A stretch of 18,312 nt of DNA from an uncultured Prevotella sp. (GCA_902477645.1 CABSIA010000046.1:1-18312), one strand, 5' to 3'; shown: positions 1 to 6,959, counted from the first letter of the stretch. Numbers and translations are program-made. Notes: generated by a model from the letters alone, not told the origin.

Positions 1-424
1 AACGGTATGCCCACTCTTTTAGCGCGATGCTTGCCAAGGCTGCGGCAAGGGCTATCATTGCAGGCCGGGGCAAATGAGCGCCCGTGAGCGACTGATAGAT
101 TTTCAGCGTCCCGTCGTAGCAAATCATGATGCCAACGGCAAGCAGAGCCATGCCGATAATTGCAGTGGCGAGAGTCTCATATTTTCCGTGTCCGTAGTCG
201 TGGCTCTTGTCCTCGGGCATGCTGGATATTCTGACAAATACCACAACTACGATGTCGGTGAGGAAATCGGACAGCGAGTGTACGGCATCGGCTATGAGGG
301 CCGCCGAATTGCCAATAATGCCGGCTGCGAGCTTGAAAACGAGAAGCACCACGTTGATGAGGCTTCCCAACAGCGTTGTGCGGTAAATCTGCCGCTCACG
401 TATGTTGTCTACTGAGTTATTCAT
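1..424 (-). CDS. Cation diffusion facilitator (CDF) family transporter, N-terminal part (runs off left edge)
   Basis: I translated the minus strand by hand. It is open from an ATG at 424-422 to the window edge (141 codons seen; CDF proteins are usually about 300 aa), so the C-terminal half lies outside. Visible are a first membrane segment (about residues 18-40), then ADAVHSLSDFLTD (residues 45-57) with the HxxxD metal-binding pattern (H49, D53) typical of CDF transmembrane helix 2, then HDYGHGKYE (residues 75-83), the conserved cytosolic loop of this family. Two more hydrophobic segments follow (about 87-102 and 121-135). CDF proteins export divalent metals such as Zn, Fe or Mn by proton antiport at the inner membrane; the metal cannot be told from this half. 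The gene diverges from rsmA across a 115-bp gap. I saw no convincing Bacteroidetes promoter for it. Family assignment is firm; substrate is unknown. Confidence 0.9.
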   Translation of the reverse strand, partial: MNNSVDNIRERQIYRTTLLGSLINVVLLVFKLAAGIIGNSAALIADAVHSLSDFLTDIVVVVFVRISSMPEDKSHDYGHGKYETLATAIIGMALLAVGIMICYDGTLKIYQSLTGAHLPRPAMIALAAALASIALKEWAYR

Positions 425-490
425 TGACTTTGTTTTTAACACCATTATATAACGCATAGCGGGCTGAAATATTGTTTTTAGGTTATGAAG

Positions 491-521
491 TTGGATATTC
501 GGAGGAAAAGATGTATCTTTG
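491..521 (+). promoter_or_regulatory. Bacteroidetes-type promoter of rsmA
   Basis: TATCTTTG at 514-521 matches the -7 consensus TAnnTTTG. TTGG at 491-494 sits 19 bp upstream, where the -33 TTTG/TTG element belongs. The rsmA ATG follows 18 bp after the -7 box, which implies a very short leader. Confidence 0.7.
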
Positions 522-539
522 TAGCGTAAAATTCAAAAC

Positions 540-1334
540 ATGAAGCAAGTAAGACCAAAGAAAAACCTCGGACAGCACTTCCTGACCGACCTGGGCATAG
601 CCAAGCGCATTGCCGACACAGTTGACAAATGCCCCGAGCTGCCAGTATTGGAGATAGGTCCCGGCATGGGCGTGCTGACGCGTTTCCTTGTAGAGAAAAA
701 ACGCCCGGTGAAGGCTGTGGAGATTGACACAGAGTCTGTGGCATACCTCAACGAGGCATATCCGTCGCTGCGCGACAACATTATAGGCGACGACTTTCTG
801 CGCATGGATCTCAAAGATGTGTTCGGCGGACAGCAGTTTGTGCTGACAGGAAATTATCCATACGACATATCGTCACAAATATTTTTCAAGATGCTCGACA
901 ACCGCGACCTCATACCGTGCTGCACGGGAATGATACAGCGCGAGGTGGCATTGCGCATAGCGTCGGAGCCGGGATGCAAGGCGTACGGCATTCTGTCGGT
1001 ACTGATACAGGCGTGGTACGACGTGGAATATCTGTTCACCGTAGACGAAAACGTGTTCAACCCGCCACCAAAGGTAAAAAGCGCAGTGATAAGAATGACA
1101 CGCAACGACACCCGTGAGCTGGGATGCGACGAGAAACTGTTCAAACGCATCGTCAAGGCTGTGTTCAACCAGAGGCGTAAGATGCTCAGAGTGAGCATCA
1201 GGCAGGTTGTGGACGCAGCACTGGCGCCAGAGGAATTTTTCACTCACGGGCTTATGACAAAAAGACCCGAGCAGCTCACGCTGCAGCAGTTCGTGGAGCT
1301 GACAAACCATGTAGAGCCTTTCGTAAAACATTAA
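540..1334 (+). CDS. rsmA: 16S rRNA (adenine1518-N6/adenine1519-N6)-dimethyltransferase
   Basis: RsmA (KsgA) uses S-adenosylmethionine to dimethylate two adjacent adenines in the 3'-terminal hairpin of 16S rRNA, a late step and checkpoint of 30S assembly in the cytoplasm. The 264-aa length fits the family. It opens with the characteristic KKNLGQHFL (residues 7-15), followed by the SAM-binding loop LEIGPGMG (37-44), the acidic residue of motif II (E61-I-D), and the catalytic motif IV NYPY (105-108, usually NLPY or NFPY) followed by DISSQI. The C-terminal part has the expected VFNQRRKMLR helix. The ATG at 540 is preferred because a good promoter lies just upstream and the family normally begins a few residues before KKxLGQ. 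The gene diverges from the CDF transporter and is followed by a 104-bp palindromic repeat that may end its transcript. Confidence 0.97.
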   Translation: MKQVRPKKNLGQHFLTDLGIAKRIADTVDKCPELPVLEIGPGMGVLTRFLVEKKRPVKAVEIDTESVAYLNEAYPSLRDNIIGDDFLRMDLKDVFGGQQFVLTGNYPYDISSQIFFKMLDNRDLIPCCTGMIQREVALRIASEPGCKAYGILSVLIQAWYDVEYLFTVDENVFNPPPKVKSAVIRMTRNDTRELGCDEKLFKRIVKAVFNQRRKMLRVSIRQVVDAALAPEEFFTHGLMTKRPEQLTLQQFVELTNHVEPFVKH

Positions 1335-1344
1335 AAAAGGAGTC

Positions 1345-1448
1345 TGTAGGGCCGCTATGTATAGCGGCCGCAATTATTCCAGGGCAAAGTTGCTTGCAAT
1401 TATTCCATGGTATTGTTGCTTGCGGCCGCTATGCATAGCGGCCCTACA
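1345..1448 (+). repeat. 104-bp MITE-like palindromic element, copy 1
   Basis: The element begins TGTAGGGCCGC and ends GCGGCCCTACA. Its terminal inverted repeats match at 28 of 29 positions, and each end contains its own 20-bp palindrome (1350-1369 with a 2-nt asymmetric centre; 1424-1443 perfect). Between them are two tandem 26-bp units (1370-1395 and 1396-1421) that both begin GCAATTATTCC and end GTTGCTT. A second copy in opposite orientation lies at 2159-2262. It contains no convincing gene. It lies between the rsmA stop and the frr promoter and could act as an rsmA terminator or processing site. I see no clear target-site duplication. Confidence 0.88.
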
Positions 1449-1511
1449 GCTTCCCCGAATTATAAAAACAAAAATTTTGGGGCTCTCTGATGCAGAAAAC
1501 TGCAAAAAGAG

Positions 1512-1542
1512 TTGTCTGGTAAAAATTTTATTTCTATATTTG
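1512..1542 (+). promoter_or_regulatory. Bacteroidetes-type promoter of frr
   Basis: TATATTTG at 1535-1542 matches the -7 consensus TAnnTTTG. TTGT at 1512-1515 lies 19 bp upstream as the -33 element. The frr ATG is 32 bp after the -7 box. The promoter lies inside the interval bounded by the two 104-bp repeats, so frr carries its own promoter within that interval. Confidence 0.7.
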
Positions 1543-1574
1543 CAATAGAATAACCAATAAAAAACAAATACACT

Positions 1575-2135
1575 ATGTTAGACGTAAAAGAGACACTCAC
1601 CGACGCCGAGGAGCGTATGGATATGGCGGCAATGTTTTTGGAAGAGCAACTCGCGCGCATCAGAGCCGGACGCGCAAACGTGGCTATTCTTGACGGAGTT
1701 AGGGTTAGCTCGTATGGCTCTATGGTTCCGCTGAACCAGGTGGCTACAGTATCCGTGCCCGACGCACGGACAATTGCCATTAAGCCATGGGACAGAAAAG
1801 CCATCAGAGACATCGAGAAAGGCATCATGGACAGCGACGTGGGCATAACACCCGAGAACAACGGCGAGATAATCCGCCTCGCCATTCCGCAGCCTACTGA
1901 GGAGCGCCGTAAGGAACTCGTAAAGCAATGCAACAAAATAGGCGAGAAAACAAAAGTAGAGGTAAGAAACGTCAGGGGCGAGATAAAGGATAAACTGAAA
2001 AAAGCCATAAAGGACGGACTGTCTGAGGATCTCGAGAAAGACGCCGAGAACGACCTCCAGAAACTGCACGACAAGTTTATCAAGAAAATCGATGACCTGT
2101 TGGCCGACAAGCAAAAGGAGATAATGACTGTATAG
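1575..2135 (+). CDS. frr: Ribosome recycling factor
   Basis: RRF works with EF-G in the cytoplasm to split the post-termination ribosome and free mRNA and tRNA for another round. The 186-aa length is standard (about 185). The N-terminal helix carries RIRAGRAN (residues 28-35), the tRNA-mimic hinge region carries YGSMVPLNQVA, and PDARTIAIKPWD matches the domain II core. The long C-terminal helix pair is highly charged (for example KDGLSEDLEKDAENDLQ) and ends in the typical KxxEI...V tail. The ATG at 1575 fits the family start, and a good promoter lies at 1512-1542. The gene stands alone between two inverted copies of a 104-bp repeat and upstream of rsgA. Confidence 0.97.
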   Translation: MLDVKETLTDAEERMDMAAMFLEEQLARIRAGRANVAILDGVRVSSYGSMVPLNQVATVSVPDARTIAIKPWDRKAIRDIEKGIMDSDVGITPENNGEIIRLAIPQPTEERRKELVKQCNKIGEKTKVEVRNVRGEIKDKLKKAIKDGLSEDLEKDAENDLQKLHDKFIKKIDDLLADKQKEIMTV

Positions 2136-2158
2136 TCATCCAAAATTTCCAACAAACA

Positions 2159-2262
2159 TGTAGGGCCGCTATGTATAGCGGCAGCAAGCAACAATACCAT
2201 GGAATAATTGCATGCAACTTTGCCATGGAGTAATTGCGGCCGCTATACATAGCGGCCCTACA
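2159..2262 (-). repeat. 104-bp MITE-like palindromic element, copy 2 (inverted relative to copy 1)
   Basis: Read on the minus strand, this is the same length as 1345-1448 and differs by about 5 bases over 104 (my hand alignment). It keeps the TGTAGGG ends, the nested terminal palindromes and the two tandem 26-bp units. It starts 23 bp after the frr stop and may serve as the frr terminator; it also lies 59 bp before rsgA. Confidence 0.88.
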
Positions 2263-2321
2263 TATTTCCGAACAACCGTGATTATACAAAACTTCAACAA
2301 CTAATCCCCTAAAAAAACTTG

Positions 2322-3254
2322 ATGAAGGGACTCGTAATAAAAAACACAGGAAGCTGGTATAGCGTAAAAACCGATGACGGGCAGCTCATTGAAAGCAAAA
2401 TAAAAGGCAACTTCAGGCTTAAAGGCATAAGAAGCACAAACCCGGTTGCCGTTGGCGACAGAGTTACGATTGTAACCAACCAGGAAGGCACGGCTTTCAT
2501 ATCAGACATTGAGGACAGGCGGAACTACATTATCAGAAAATCGCAAAACCTGTCGAAACAAAGCCATATCATCGCTGCCAACGTCGACCAGGCAATGCTC
2601 ATCGTCACAACCGCACATCCGCAGACCTCGACAACCTTCATCGACCGCTTCCTCGCCTCGGCTGAGGCATACAGCGTTCCATCTGTTCTTATTTTTAACA
2701 AGACCGACTTACTCGACAGCGACGGCTTGCGCTATCAGCAAATGATGGCAGATTTGTACACGACTATCGGCTACCAATGTCTGCAGGTCTCGGCTCAGAC
2801 TGGCATGGGAATGGATACCATAATGCCGCTGCTGAAAGGCAAGACGACTCTGCTCAGCGGAAACAGTGGCGTGGGAAAATCGACCATGATAAACGCTATA
2901 ATTCCCGGAGCCGCACAACGCACCGCCGAAATCAGCAACGCACATGACACGGGCATGCACACCACGACTTTCAGCGAGATGCTGGAACTGCCCGAAGGTG
3001 GCTACATGATTGACACCCCAGGTATAAAGGGCTTCGGAACTTTCAACATGGAGCCAGAGGAGATAACAAGCTATTTCAAGGAGATATTCCACTTCTCGCA
3101 GCATTGCCGCTTCAACAACTGCACACACACACACGAACCTGGGTGTGCGGTGCTGAAAGCTGTTGAGGACCACTACATTTCGGCAAGCAGATACCAAAGC
3201 TATCTCTCAATGCTCGACGACAAGGAAGACGGAAAATACCGTGAGGCTTTCTAA
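2322..3254 (+). CDS. rsgA: Ribosome small subunit-dependent GTPase A
   Basis: RsgA (YjeQ/YloQ) is a 30S-activated, circularly permuted GTPase that helps mature the decoding centre and release RbfA in late 30S assembly. From the ATG at 2322 the protein is 310 aa. Order of parts: an OB fold (about 1-70), then the permuted G domain with NKTD (G4, 126-129) before the P-loop GNSGVGKST (G1, 180-188) and DTPG (G3, 231-234), then the zinc motif CxxxxCxHxxxxxC (C262, C267, H269, C275). A TTG directly abuts upstream (2319), but the ATG is the natural start. I see no clear TAnnTTTG promoter in the short gap behind the 104-bp repeat, so expression could come from an undetected promoter or from frr readthrough. 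A strong hairpin overlaps its stop codon. Confidence 0.96.
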   Translation: MKGLVIKNTGSWYSVKTDDGQLIESKIKGNFRLKGIRSTNPVAVGDRVTIVTNQEGTAFISDIEDRRNYIIRKSQNLSKQSHIIAANVDQAMLIVTTAHPQTSTTFIDRFLASAEAYSVPSVLIFNKTDLLDSDGLRYQQMMADLYTTIGYQCLQVSAQTGMGMDTIMPLLKGKTTLLSGNSGVGKSTMINAIIPGAAQRTAEISNAHDTGMHTTTFSEMLELPEGGYMIDTPGIKGFGTFNMEPEEITSYFKEIFHFSQHCRFNNCTHTHEPGCAVLKAVEDHYISASRYQSYLSMLDDKEDGKYREAF

Positions 3255-3288
3255 CAGGGAGGGCAGGTTTCCAACCTGCCCTCCCTGT
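3254..3288 (+). terminator. Perfect 16-bp hairpin after rsgA, probable terminator
   Basis: Arms 3254-3269 and 3273-3288 are exact reverse complements (ACAGGGAGGGCAGGTT and its complement) with a 3-nt loop. The left arm takes in the last base of the rsgA TAA. No run of T follows (CATTTAGC), so it is not a textbook intrinsic terminator; it could instead stabilise the 3' end. Confidence 0.7.
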
Positions 3289-3359
3289 CATTTAGCAAAA
3301 CTTAACTTTATATTCCATAAAGAAATTTAACCACCGCACAGACAACAGTACCAAAGCAT

Positions 3360-3367
3360 TACCTTTG
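3360..3367 (+). promoter_or_regulatory. Promoter -7 element upstream of the small secreted protein gene
   Basis: TACCTTTG matches TAnnTTTG and lies 26 bp before the ATG at 3394. I see no good -33 TTTG about 19-21 bp further up, so the call rests on one box. Confidence 0.45.
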
Positions 3368-3393
3368 CAGAAGCGAAAAACAAACGAGCGCAA

Positions 3394-3897
3394 ATGAGTA
3401 ACTTGGCATACGGGCGATTGTTGTCCATCTTATTTTTCATTCATCTTTGCACCACACTTCAGGCGCAAAGGGCTGTTGTGGTATGCGACATAGAAACCCG
3501 CACGCCTCTACGCGGCGTTGCCGTTGTGACAACCGAAAAATACAGGGACACGACAAACTATCTCGGCGTATGCCATCTGCCCGTGACTTTTACCGAGGCA
3601 ACTTTCATGCGCCCAAATTACATAGCCTACACCCTAAAGCCAGAGAACACGGCAGACACCATTTTGCTGCTGCCGGCTATGAATGCGCTCACAGAAGTCG
3701 TGGTTTGGGGAAAAGACCTGAGAAACAAGTCTATAATGTCGCTTACCGCAGCTGCAAAAGCGGCGGCTGCCAGTGTTCCGCATCCTAAAACGGGAGTCAA
3801 CTTCGATGCCGGCATGATGTTCGACAGACGCTTAAGGCGTGACAAAAAACATCTGAAGAAAGCCAAGGAGATATTGAAGGAATGGGATAAGAAATAA
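3394..3897 (+). CDS. Small secreted protein with a carboxypeptidase-regulatory-like beta domain
   Basis: A 167-aa protein of unknown role. Residues 1-24 form a signal peptide (hydrophobic LLSILFFIHLCTTLQA, then a plausible cut near AQA/QR). Residues 25-100 read like the CarboxypepD_reg / CNA-B-like fold common at the start of Bacteroidetes outer-membrane proteins: a short strand VVVCDIETRTPLRGVAVVT, then D-T-T-N-Y-L-G-V-C, then PNYIAYTL. Here it is not followed by a TonB plug or barrel, and the protein ends in a lysine-rich helix (RRLRRDKKHLKKAKEILKEWDKK). It is probably periplasmic or surface-exposed. It stands alone between rsgA and another secreted protein gene and has its own -7 box. The fold is inferred from pattern only; no function can be given. 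Confidence 0.75.
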   Translation: MSNLAYGRLLSILFFIHLCTTLQAQRAVVVCDIETRTPLRGVAVVTTEKYRDTTNYLGVCHLPVTFTEATFMRPNYIAYTLKPENTADTILLLPAMNALTEVVVWGKDLRNKSIMSLTAAAKAAAASVPHPKTGVNFDAGMMFDRRLRRDKKHLKKAKEILKEWDKK

Positions 3898-4044
3898 AAC
3901 AGGCTGTGAACATTTTGCGTTTTTTCCGCTTAAATCGTAAGCTTTAAACATTAATCTCATGCATTTTGAGACGTCTTTCTGTATATATTTTCTATTTAGC
4001 CGGCAAAAAAATGCAATATCAACTGGTAATAAAAAAATATTTTG

Positions 4045-4052
4045 TACTTTTG
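4045..4052 (+). promoter_or_regulatory. Promoter -7 element upstream of the 452-aa secreted protein gene
   Basis: TACTTTTG matches TAnnTTTG, 88 bp before the ATG at 4141, so the transcript would have a leader of about 80 nt. The -33 region (CTGG near 4023) is only weakly like TTTG. The rest of the 243-bp gap (3898-4140) is A/T-rich and holds nothing else I recognise. Confidence 0.45.
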
Positions 4053-4140
4053 CAAATGACAAATAATATCATTATGCAACAAAAACGCACATAACCCCGA
4101 CAATTAGAAAACAATATTATATCAATCAAAATTAATTAGC

Positions 4141-5499
4141 ATGAGAAAACTTTACATCTTATTTGCAGCTGCAATCGCCGCAACATCCATGAGTGCCTCT
4201 CCGGTGTTCTCACCAATTAAGGCAAAATCGCTAAAGAATGGCGGAAAATACAAAATACAAAAGATGCGTCCTGTTAAAAAGTTCCAGAAAGCTGAGGCCA
4301 CAACCTCTATCTGGCGCCCGGGAACGCAGATTTTGTCAGAATGGGATTCAGAAGCTTCTGAATGGATGTATTCTGCCAAATATGAGACAACCTACGATGC
4401 CGCAGGGCGTATTTTGACAGACCTTGTGACACCGCTTGCTCCCGAGGGCACACCCGCCGAAGATGAACCGGCACAGCGCACCACATACGTATATAACGAA
4501 TTCGGCATGCCAACATCACGGCTGGTAGAAGAGTCTGCTGATAACGGATTTGCGAATTATACTAAGCAGATACGCGAGTATGATTCAGAAGTCCACAATG
4601 TAATCATAGCCAACACTGAGTCTATATGGATGGGAGACGAATGGCTCGACATGGGCAACTGCTACCGCAGGGAAGTGACACGCAACAACCTCGGAAATGT
4701 TACAGAAGTGACCATTAAGGTGCTTTACGAAGGCGAATATGAGGCCACACAGAAAATGACCGTGGAGTATGGCGACGACAACAAGGCAAACCGCATCGTG
4801 ACAAGTGCGCTTACCTATGATGAAGACGGCAACTTGTATTGGCAGGACCAAATTGAATATAAAGACATTGTTTGGCACCACACCAACGGACAAATTCTCA
4901 CAGAGGATATCACAACTACGGAAAACGGCATCGCATCATGCACCGTTATGGATAATGACGGCGAAAACAAGGTGACGGTGGATTATCCTGATGAACACGG
5001 TTCATACCACTCTATGCTTACTTACGAGAACGGCTCAGTGGAAGTGGAATATTCCGTCATCGACAACTACGGCAGCTATAATTATAAATCAACCGAAATT
5101 TACAAAGAGGAAGGTGAGGAAGATTATACTTATACAGAGACTGAACTTTACCGCAAAAACAAATATGGACTGGAGACCGAAATATTCATGACAGCTCAAG
5201 AGAACGATGAGCCTGTAATGGTGATGGAGCACACAAAAGGTGAAATCGGGCAAAATCTCGAATATGGATACCCAGAAACATTCACCGTTCAAAGTTTTGA
5301 TCCCGAAACTGAAGAATATGCCTACATCTACAAGGTTGACTTCAGCGATTATTCTGATGTTACCGGCGTGAAAGGCATAACAGCAGACAAATCGGCTCCG
5401 ACAGAATATTATACCATCGACGGCCGCCGCACAAATGCCACTGCACCAGGCATATACATTCTCCGTCAGGGCAAAAAATCGTCAAAGATTGTAAAATAA
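4141..5499 (+). CDS. Secreted beta-hairpin repeat protein with T9SS-like C-terminal sorting domain
   Basis: A 452-aa protein. It has a signal peptide (MRKLYILFAAAIAATSMSA, residues 1-19). A long central part is rich in Y, E, D and T, with repeated strand-turn-strand units of the kind YDAAGRIL, YNEFGMPTS and YDEDGNLYWQDQIEY, which recall YD/RHS-type hairpins without being strict copies. The last 35 residues or so (EYYTIDGRRTNATAPGIYIL, then a basic KSSKIVK end) match the short C-terminal domain that directs Bacteroidales proteins to the type IX secretion system and cell surface. It has its own promoter, is convergent with mnmA, and is separated from it by a long inverted repeat. Adhesion or glycan contact are possible roles but nothing in the sequence decides. 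Secretion is well supported; function is unknown. Confidence 0.8.
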   Translation: MRKLYILFAAAIAATSMSASPVFSPIKAKSLKNGGKYKIQKMRPVKKFQKAEATTSIWRPGTQILSEWDSEASEWMYSAKYETTYDAAGRILTDLVTPLAPEGTPAEDEPAQRTTYVYNEFGMPTSRLVEESADNGFANYTKQIREYDSEVHNVIIANTESIWMGDEWLDMGNCYRREVTRNNLGNVTEVTIKVLYEGEYEATQKMTVEYGDDNKANRIVTSALTYDEDGNLYWQDQIEYKDIVWHHTNGQILTEDITTTENGIASCTVMDNDGENKVTVDYPDEHGSYHSMLTYENGSVEVEYSVIDNYGSYNYKSTEIYKEEGEEDYTYTETELYRKNKYGLETEIFMTAQENDEPVMVMEHTKGEIGQNLEYGYPETFTVQSFDPETEEYAYIYKVDFSDYSDVTGVKGITADKSAPTEYYTIDGRRTNATAPGIYILRQGKKSSKIVK

Positions 5500-5505
5500 A
5501 AAACA

Positions 5506-5677
5506 GCGAAGAAATTTAAGTGAAGAGATTTAAGTGAAGAGTGAAGAACGAAGAGTGAAGAAATTTAAGTGAAGAGTAAAGAATTAAATTCCAAAAATTC
5601 TATAGGATTCTTCACTCTTCGTTCTTCACTCTTCACTTAAATTTCTTCACCCTTCGTTCTTCACTCTTCACTTAAAT
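5506..5677. repeat. Long inverted repeat of GAAGAGTGAAGAA units between convergent genes (possible two-way terminator)
   Basis: The arms 5528-5585 and 5621-5677 are near-perfect reverse complements (about 55 bp) around a loop of about 35 nt. Each arm is itself made of short units (GTGAAGAGTGAAGAACGAAG, ATTTAAGTGAAGAG), with an extra half-unit at 5506-5527. The right arm runs into the mnmA stop codon (TAA at 5674-5672 on the minus strand). The placement between two converging genes suggests bidirectional termination or mRNA 3'-end protection. Related pieces occur at 7374-7410 and 9462-9540. Confidence 0.85.
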
Positions 5678-6748
5678 TGTTATTTCCCCACTTCCAAAAC
5701 AGCGGTGACGGGCGGCATCATAGACAACACAAAACTGCCCGGGTGCCACACCGTGAATTTTCTCATCCGACCGCACAATATATTCGCCATTTCCAATATT
5801 TTCTATTGAGGCATGATGGCATTCTGGGGTATGTCTTATTTTGAACGTCACACGTGAAGACTCAAACTCTGAGGTCAGGAAATGGAAATCACGGACTTTG
5901 AACTCGCTCCTGTATGCCGTCTCCGGGTCGTAGCCATGGCTGACATACAAAACATTCTGCTCTACATCTTTTTTCACAACAAACCACGGGCCGCCTCCAA
6001 GTCCAAGCCCTTTACGCTGCCCTATTGTATGAAACCACAGTCCACGGTGCCCGCCTATGATTTCTCCTGTCTCAAGTTCCACTATCTTTCCCGGCTGCTC
6101 GCCAAGATAGCGACGTATATAGTCGTTATAGTTTATCTTGCCGAGAAAACATATTCCCTGACTGTCACGCCGCCTGGCGTTTACAAGATGCTCACGCTCG
6201 GCAATTTCCCTTACCTCGCCCTTCATATAGTGGCCTATGGGAAAAATTGCTTTCTTGAGCTGCCAGTCGTAAATCTGAGCCAGAAAATCTGTCTGGTCTT
6301 TCACAGGGTCAGGACTCGTCACGAGCCATTTCCGTCCGTCAATCCATTCCGTCTGGGCATAATGTCCGGTAGCTATCAGATCGTAATCATGCCCCCGTTT
6401 CTCATCGAAAGCGCCAAACTTGACAAGACGGTTACACATGACATCGGGATTTGGCGTAAAGCCCGCGCGTACTTTCTCCATGGTATAGCGGGTAACCTGC
6501 GACCAATATTCCCGATGACAGTCTACAACCTCAAGACGGCAGCCATATTTCCGTGCCACAGCCGTCGCCATCTCCAAATCCTCCTCGCTTGAGCAGTCCC
6601 ACTCCTCCTGTTCCTCAGGACCAATTTTAATATAAAAACAATCGGGATGCAGCCCCATGGCAGCAAACTCGTGTACGACAACACTGCTGTCGACACCTCC
6701 CGACAACAGAACGGCAATACGTTTGTCTTTTATTTCTTCCAATTTCAT
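5672..6748 (-). CDS. mnmA: tRNA-specific 2-thiouridylase
   Basis: MnmA adenylates and thiolates U34 of tRNA-Lys, -Glu and -Gln, giving the 2-thiouridine needed for accurate decoding. With the start at ATG 6748-6746 the protein is 358 aa, standard for the family. Visible are the PP-loop SGGVDSS (16-22), the first catalytic cysteine in PDVMCNRLVKFG (C105), KDQTDFLAQ (150-158) which contacts tRNA and ATP in the family, the second catalytic cysteine in DSQGICFLG (C200), and the FHTIGQRKGLGL signature before the C-terminal beta barrel. An ATG nine codons further up (6775) would add MIFFVYFCC, which is unlike the family and overlaps a possible -7 box, so I prefer 6748. Its stop codon lies inside the right arm of the inverted repeat. 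It is divergent from rsfS. Confidence 0.95.
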   Translation of the reverse strand: MKLEEIKDKRIAVLLSGGVDSSVVVHEFAAMGLHPDCFYIKIGPEEQEEWDCSSEEDLEMATAVARKYGCRLEVVDCHREYWSQVTRYTMEKVRAGFTPNPDVMCNRLVKFGAFDEKRGHDYDLIATGHYAQTEWIDGRKWLVTSPDPVKDQTDFLAQIYDWQLKKAIFPIGHYMKGEVREIAEREHLVNARRRDSQGICFLGKINYNDYIRRYLGEQPGKIVELETGEIIGGHRGLWFHTIGQRKGLGLGGGPWFVVKKDVEQNVLYVSHGYDPETAYRSEFKVRDFHFLTSEFESSRVTFKIRHTPECHHASIENIGNGEYIVRSDEKIHGVAPGQFCVVYDAARHRCFGSGEITI

Positions 6749-6752
6749 GCAG

Positions 6753-6760
6753 CAAAAGTA
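6753..6760 (-). promoter_or_regulatory. Possible -7 element of mnmA
   Basis: On the minus strand TACTTTTG (6760 to 6753) matches TAnnTTTG and ends 4 nt before the preferred ATG, so the message would be almost leaderless. No good -33 box is seen. If real, it rules out the longer start at 6775. Confidence 0.3.
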
Positions 6761-6856
6761 AACAAAAAAAATCATATACGTGCATATTTAACCACACGGT
6801 ATCTAAAAAATATCTAATTAAAATGCAAAATAAATGGATATTCGGATAATTAGCAC

Positions 6857-6864
6857 TATCTTTG
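6857..6864 (+). promoter_or_regulatory. Promoter -7 element of the rsfS-ftsH-cdsA region
   Basis: TATCTTTG matches TAnnTTTG. The -33 region (ATGG near 6834-6837) is weak. The ATG of rsfS is 95 bp further on, so the leader RNA would contain the whole G/C inverted repeat at 6877-6950. Confidence 0.5.
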
Positions 6865-6876
6865 CAAAGATTAAAA

Positions 6877-6950
6877 GCCCCCCCTGCCCCCCGGCGGGGG
6901 GTGTATCACAATAAATATTAAATAACGTTTCCCCACCGGGGGCAGGGGGC
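6877..6950 (+). repeat. G/C-rich inverted repeat in the rsfS leader
   Basis: The left arm 6877-6894 (G, seven C, TG, six C, GG) is the reverse complement, apart from extra C residues, of the right arm 6936-6950 (CCGGGGGCAGGGGGC). The 41-nt space is A/T-rich except for a GGCGGGGGG run (6893-6901) that could pair alternatively with the left arm's C tracts. It lies between the promoter and the rsfS start, with the right arm ending 9 nt before the ATG, so the leader RNA could fold in two competing ways. A dispersed repeat remnant is the simpler reading. Confidence 0.65.
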
Positions 6951-6959
6951 AAAATACTT

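Noticed and set aside
74..415. Plus-strand open frame of 113 codons
   Set aside because: It lies opposite the CDF transporter, whose minus-strand translation has clear family motifs; the plus frame shows none.
1345..1448. CRISPR array
   Set aside because: Only two 26-bp tandem units without spacers, inside a palindromic element; no cas genes are present.
1357..1548. Short peptide encoded inside the 104-bp repeats (MYSGRNYS...IIPWYCC)
   Set aside because: It appears in both copies only because the DNA is repeated; palindromic ends and lack of a start context argue against a gene.
2319..2321. TTG as the start of rsgA
   Set aside because: It directly precedes an ATG that gives the normal family N-terminus; the TTG would only add one residue.
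5882..6592. Plus-strand open frame of 236 codons inside mnmA
   Set aside because: It lies opposite the mnmA catalytic domain, whose PP-loop and both catalytic cysteines are intact on the minus strand.
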